Assembly (NCBI GenBank): GCA_028290595.1
Contig: JAQGJO010000183.1
Location: 1-8,201, forward strand
DNA: 8,201 nucleotides
Source: Hyphomicrobiales bacterium
GTDB lineage: Bacteria; Pseudomonadota; Alphaproteobacteria; Rhizobiales; Beijerinckiaceae
Direction of reading: 5' to 3'
The notes under the pieces were generated by a model that saw only the letters and a program-made list of their open reading frames with translations, was not told the DNA's origin and ran no database searches. The stretch's first letter is position 1; every line of letters begins with the position of its first letter. Shown here in pieces: positions 5,768 through 8,201 of the stretch. Position numbers and translations under genes: made by a program.

Positions 5768-6412
5768 TCAAATTTCCGGCAGATGCAACCAGAGTGCGAG
5801 CGCGCTCAGGATCATATTCACCGCGAGTGCAGCGAGTATCAGACCCATGATCCTGCGGATCAGATTTGCGCCGTGTATGCCGATGACGCGGCGAATATAC
5901 TCGCCTGCCAGAAAGATGCCAAGCAAGACGACCATGATCGCCGCCAGGGCAGCGATCGTTATCGCCTGCTGAAATGCCGAATAGCGATTGTTGTCCATGA
6001 GAAGCAGGATCGTCAGCATTGAGCCAGGTCCTGCGATGATCGGCGTTGCAAGCGGATAGATCGCTATGGATGTTGCACTCGCGCTTTCGTTCTCACTCTC
6101 GCCTCGCACGAAGCTTTGGTGCTGGGCCTCGCCCAGAACCATGTTGATGGCAAACAGGAAAACGATGATGCCGCCGGCGATCTGAAACGACAGCAGCGAG
6201 ATGCCCATCGCATGCAGCAGAAGCGGACCGACGACGGCAAAGCCAGTCAGGATGCCAAATGCAATCACAACGCTCAGCCAGGCGGCGTGTCGACGCTCCG
6301 CGCTGGTCAGCGACGTGGTGGCGCCCATGAAAAGAGTGAGATGGCTGAGCGGGTCCAGCACCGCCCAGAGAATGACGAGTTGCGTGGTGAAAAGCCTGTA
6401 GTCGTCAAGCAC
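5768..6412 (-). CDS. MarC-family integral membrane protein
   Basis: This 214-residue inner-membrane protein belongs to the MarC family (UPF0056; E. coli MarC and YchE). No molecular function is established for the family, and the original multidrug-resistance link of marC is, as I recall, not supported. Six hydrophobic segments are visible at about 7-29, 43-66, 70-94, 116-138, 148-169 and 186-208, with a polar acidic loop at 100-114. Family signatures are LDP (19-21; the usual DPxGxxP reads DPLSHLT), YPLATPIIAGPGS (119-131) and RIMGLILAALAVNM (187-200). The start is GTG at 6412: two in-frame TGA codons lie nine and ten codons upstream (an ATG just before them cannot be used), so the frame cannot extend usefully. 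AGGGCGG precedes it. It appears unrelated to the catabolic genes, and the terminator at 6506-6540 separates it from the next leftward gene upstream. Confidence 0.9.
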   Translation of the reverse strand: MLDDYRLFTTQLVILWAVLDPLSHLTLFMGATTSLTSAERRHAAWLSVVIAFGILTGFAVVGPLLLHAMGISLLSFQIAGGIIVFLFAINMVLGEAQHQSFVRGESENESASATSIAIYPLATPIIAGPGSMLTILLLMDNNRYSAFQQAITIAALAAIMVVLLGIFLAGEYIRRVIGIHGANLIRRIMGLILAALAVNMILSALALWLHLPEI

Positions 6413-6505
6413 GTCGCGCCGCCCTGTTCGCCCTCATCAATCCATTGAACCCGATTCGGCCCATCGCACCAAATCGGTCGCAGTCAGCGGATGACGTTTC
6501 CCGCA

Positions 6506-6540
6506 TAGAAAAACCCTCCGACCGCGAGGCCGGAGGGTTT
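6506..6540 (-). terminator. Rho-independent terminator of the small exported-protein gene
   Basis: AAACCCTCCG (6511-6520) and CGGAGGGTTT (6531-6540) form a perfect 10-bp stem with a 10-base loop. Read leftward it is followed by TTCTAT, so the hairpin ends in a run of five T. It lies about 70 bp after the stop of the leftward gene at 6609-6908 and before the MarC start, so it ends that transcript. Confidence 0.85.
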
Positions 6541-6583
6541 GGGGATTTGACGCTCAAGCGGGAGAGCGCGGTCAGCGCCAAAT

Positions 6584-6613
6584 CCCGATTAGTCCCGATG
6601 AGGCCCGATTAGT
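6584..6613. repeat. Three tandem 10-bp repeats across a stop codon
   Basis: CCCGATTAGT, CCCGATGAGG and CCCGATTAGT follow each other without a gap. The outer two units are identical and the middle one differs at three bases. The third unit covers the stop codon (6609-6611) of the small exported-protein gene, and the others lie in its 3' untranslated region. It looks like a small slippage expansion with no obvious function. Confidence 0.8.
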
Positions 6614-6908
6614 AGCAGACGCGAACCGGGCGGAAACCGACGACTTCGCCCCAGCCGTTGCGGATCGGGCGGCGCTGGATTTCGCATCCGCCGCCGTAGC
6701 CATAGGCAGGCGCCGCATAGGTCGGCTGGGAAGAGGCGATCGCGCCGCCGACGATGGCTGCACCGAGCAGGCCGACGCCAAGGCCAATGCCCATGCCGCG
6801 GTTGCCGTGCCAGCCGGCAGACGCCGGGGCGGAGGACGCTGCGAACGCGGCAGCGAGGGCGATGGCGCCGATCGTGGCGGTGAGGGTCTTCTTCGAAATG
6901 ATGTTCAT
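6609..6908 (-). CDS. Small exported glycine-rich protein of unknown function
   Basis: I do not recognise a named family in this 99-residue protein, though small exported proteins of this style are common in Hyphomicrobiales. A signal peptide is clear: lysines at 6-7, hydrophobic core TATIGAIALAAAFAA, and a likely cut after PASA near residue 31. The mature part has a Gly-rich hydrophobic stretch, MGIGLGVGLLGAAIVGGAIA (39-58), that could be a membrane-associated or glycine-zipper segment. A YGYGGG linker and a basic C-terminal tail, RPIRNGWGEVVGFRPVRVCY (80-99), follow. Cysteines at 75 and 98 could form a disulfide bridge in the periplasm. The start ATG has AGGAGAG four bases upstream. It is a single-gene unit with its own terminator at 6506-6540, divergent from mepA. 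Coding is well supported by the signal peptide and ribosome-binding site; function is unknown. Confidence 0.85.
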   Translation of the reverse strand: MNIISKKTLTATIGAIALAAAFAASSAPASAGWHGNRGMGIGLGVGLLGAAIVGGAIASSQPTYAAPAYGYGGGCEIQRRPIRNGWGEVVGFRPVRVCY

Positions 6909-6929
6909 GATGCTCTCCTGTTTCGGCGG

Positions 6930-6943
6930 CAGGACAATTCCTG
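6930..6943. repeat. Short inverted repeat upstream of the small exported-protein gene
   Basis: CAGGACAATTCCTG has 5-bp arms around a 4-base centre and lies 22 bp before the ATG at 6908. It could be an operator or a leader hairpin. It is short enough to be chance. Confidence 0.25.
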
Positions 6944-7043
6944 TGTGCCGATGATTGGAGAATAAGGGCGAGCCCCGCCCGCCGCTGTGCGGTGGCGCAC
7001 ATGGCGCTGGCTCTTAATCATTCGTAAACGTCTTCCCCTCCAT

Positions 7044-7064
7044 CGTGTCCCTTTCCGGGACGCG
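7044..7064 (+). other. Leader inverted repeat before mepA
   Basis: CGTGTCCC (7044-7051) and GGGACGCG (7057-7064) pair at seven of eight positions around a 5-base loop, ending 17 bp before the mepA ATG. It may form a hairpin in the mRNA leader. The rest of the 173-bp divergent gap (6909-7081) shows no convincing promoter hexamers. Confidence 0.3.
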
Positions 7065-7081
7065 GCGATCAGGATTCGGGC

Positions 7082-8029
7082 ATGATGACGACCAGGCAGG
7101 CTTTCGCTTCCAAGGCGGGTTTCGGCGCGCTCGTCTGCGCGGCCCTGCTCTCTGCCGGCTCGCTGGCGCTGTCGCAGGACAAAGGCTCGGTCAATCCCAA
7201 GCCGCTGCCGGCACTGGCCAATCCAAACGATCCGAAAACGCCAGCCAAGCAGCTCTTCGGGCGCAAGACCGAGCCAGCGGAGATGCCGGCGCGCTCGATC
7301 GGGTTTTATTCGAAGGGCTGTCTCGCAGGCGGCGAGGCACTGCCGGTCAACGGCGACGCCTGGCAGGTAATGCGGCTGTCGCGCAATCGCAACTGGGGCC
7401 ACCCGGCGCTCATCGCCGTGCTGGAGCGCATCGCCCGGCAGGCCAAGCAGGAGGGCGTCTGGAACGGGCTGCTCGTCGGCGACATGTCGCAGCCGCGCGG
7501 CGGCCCGATGTTCACCGGCCATGCCTCGCATCAGATCGGCCTCGACGCCGACATCTGGCTCACCCCGATGCCGAACCGCAGCCTGACCCGCGCCGAGCGC
7601 GAGGAGACCTCGGCCATCAACATGGTGCGGCCCGACAAGCTCGACATCGATCCGGCGCGCTGGACCGCCAATCATATGGAGGTGGTCCGCATCGCCGCGC
7701 AGCAGCGCGAAGTGGAGCGGATCTTCATCAACCCGGCGATCAAAAAGGCGATGTGCCGGCAGGCCACCGGCAATCGCTCATGGCTGGCGAAGGTGCGCCC
7801 TTACTATGAGCACAACTATCATTTCCATGTACGCATCACCTGCCCGGCCGGCACGGAAGGCTGTGCGCCGCAGGAGCCGCCGCCGTCAGGCGACGGCTGT
7901 GATCAACTCGACTGGTGGTTTTCGGATGCGGTGCTGCACCCCAAGCCCAATCCGAATTGGAAGCCGAAGCCGCCGCTGACCATGGCGCAATTGCCGCCCG
8001 CCTGCCGGCAGGTGCTCGACGCGCCATAG
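7082..8029 (+). CDS. mepA: Penicillin-insensitive murein endopeptidase MepA
   Basis: This 315-residue periplasmic zinc peptidase (LAS family, M74) cuts D-alanyl-meso-diaminopimelyl cross-links in peptidoglycan, opening the sacculus for growth. A signal peptide spans about residues 1-31, with core FGALVCAALLSAGSLAL. The metal site is GHASHQIGLDADIW (146-159), with His150 and Asp157 as probable zinc ligands, and YHFHVRI (246-252), with His249 as third ligand and His247 as catalytic. These align with H113, D120, H211 and H209 of E. coli MepA at near-constant offset. Six cysteines (80, 225, 254, 261, 273, 308) suit periplasmic disulfides. The Pro/Lys-rich tail (286-298) is less conserved. Two ATG codons stand in tandem at 7082 and 7085 behind AGGA at 7071; the first is chosen on spacing. 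The gene is divergent from the small exported-protein gene and converges on msrA with an 18-bp gap. Confidence 0.95.
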   Translation: MMTTRQAFASKAGFGALVCAALLSAGSLALSQDKGSVNPKPLPALANPNDPKTPAKQLFGRKTEPAEMPARSIGFYSKGCLAGGEALPVNGDAWQVMRLSRNRNWGHPALIAVLERIARQAKQEGVWNGLLVGDMSQPRGGPMFTGHASHQIGLDADIWLTPMPNRSLTRAEREETSAINMVRPDKLDIDPARWTANHMEVVRIAAQQREVERIFINPAIKKAMCRQATGNRSWLAKVRPYYEHNYHFHVRITCPAGTEGCAPQEPPPSGDGCDQLDWWFSDAVLHPKPNPNWKPKPPLTMAQLPPACRQVLDAP

Positions 8030-8047
8030 GGGCCTGGACTTTTTAGC

Positions 8048-8201
8048 TCAGGCGCCGACGCCGGTGCCGATCTGGCAGGCGACGCCGGTGCCGCCCAGGC
8101 CGAAATAGCCGTTCGGGTTCTTGGCCAGATATTGCTGGTGATAGGCTTCGGCAAAATGGAACGGGCCCGCATCGACCACTTCCGTCGTGATCGGACCGTA
8201 G
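8048..8201 (-). CDS. msrA: Peptide methionine sulfoxide reductase MsrA, C-terminal part
   Basis: The last 50 residues of an MsrA, cut off by the window end; the upstream coding part, including the catalytic GCFW cysteine, is outside. MsrA reduces the S-epimer of methionine sulfoxide in proteins. The visible part starts at [12 protein letters not shown] and continues with [20 protein letters not shown] and the glycine-rich end [17 protein letters not shown], a clear match to the family's C-terminus. E. coli MsrA has two recycling cysteines here (GYC...GVC). In this protein the first is Phe (GYFGLGG) and only the second (GVAC) remains, so recycling would use a single C-terminal cysteine. The stop at 8048-8050 is 18 bp from the mepA stop. 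No good terminator is visible between them. Confidence 0.93.
   Translation of the reverse strand, partial: YGPITTEVVDAGPFHFAEAYHQQYLAKNPNGYFGLGGTGVACQIGTGVGA

Noticed and set aside
6425..6432. TGTTCGCC half-palindrome upstream of the MarC gene
   Set aside because: No second arm follows and there is no TTGAC at 15 bp; it lies only 13 bp before the MarC start, so it is probably chance.
7045..7809. Rightward 254-codon frame overlapping mepA
   Set aside because: Arg/Ala-rich shadow frame; the overlapping frame encodes MepA with all catalytic residues.
8030..8060. Possible hairpin terminator between mepA and msrA (GCCTG/CAGGC arms)
   Set aside because: The stem is only 5 bp, the loop is 12 bases, and the T-run lies in the loop rather than after the stem.

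Overview
The window is GC-rich, densely coded DNA from a Gram-negative bacterium. The evidence is two periplasmic TctC/Bug binding proteins, a periplasmic murein endopeptidase and many exported proteins. The style (orphan TctC genes, a small Gly-rich exported protein, IclR control of aromatic catabolism) suits an alphaproteobacterium of the Hyphomicrobiales (Bradyrhizobium/Bosea/Mesorhizobium-like). That placement is an inference. No tRNA, rRNA, CRISPR array, insertion sequence or phage gene was seen.

Layout. At 1-24 there may be the last codons of a rightward gene. A leftward TctC-type binding protein (27-1034) and a leftward YpeA-type GNAT acetyltransferase (1159-1578) follow. Divergent from these is a rightward two-gene operon: an MhpR-like IclR regulator (1747-2568) and, 1 bp later, a class II aldolase-fold enzyme (2570-3286). 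It converges on a leftward phthalate-dioxygenase-type Rieske oxygenase (3303-4520). That gene shares a 251-bp divergent control region with a second, rightward TctC protein (4772-5752). The right third looks like housekeeping: a MarC-family membrane protein (5768-6412, leftward), a terminator, a small exported Gly-rich protein (6609-6908, leftward), MepA (7082-8029, rightward) and the C-terminus of MsrA (8048-8201, leftward, cut by the window end).

The most interesting result is regulatory. A 17-bp palindrome, TGTTCGCYTGGCGAACA, lies upstream of the IclR operon (1657-1673) and in the Rieske/TctC control region (4652-4668). A degenerate third copy (4622-4638) faces the Rieske gene. In all three cases exactly 15 bp separate the palindrome from a TTGAC -35 element on the strand of the gene it would control. 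This is strong in-sequence evidence for one regulon, run by the IclR protein probably as an activator. It would cover its own gene, the aldolase-like enzyme, the Rieske oxygenase and the second binding protein.

Working model (inference): an aromatic carboxylate is captured in the periplasm by the second TctC protein and hydroxylated by the Rieske oxygenase. The class II aldolase-fold enzyme then decarboxylates or cleaves a product, and the regulator senses a pathway compound. The oxygenase reductase, the TctA/TctB membrane subunits and any ring-cleavage enzyme are not in the window, so the substrate cannot be fixed from this sequence.
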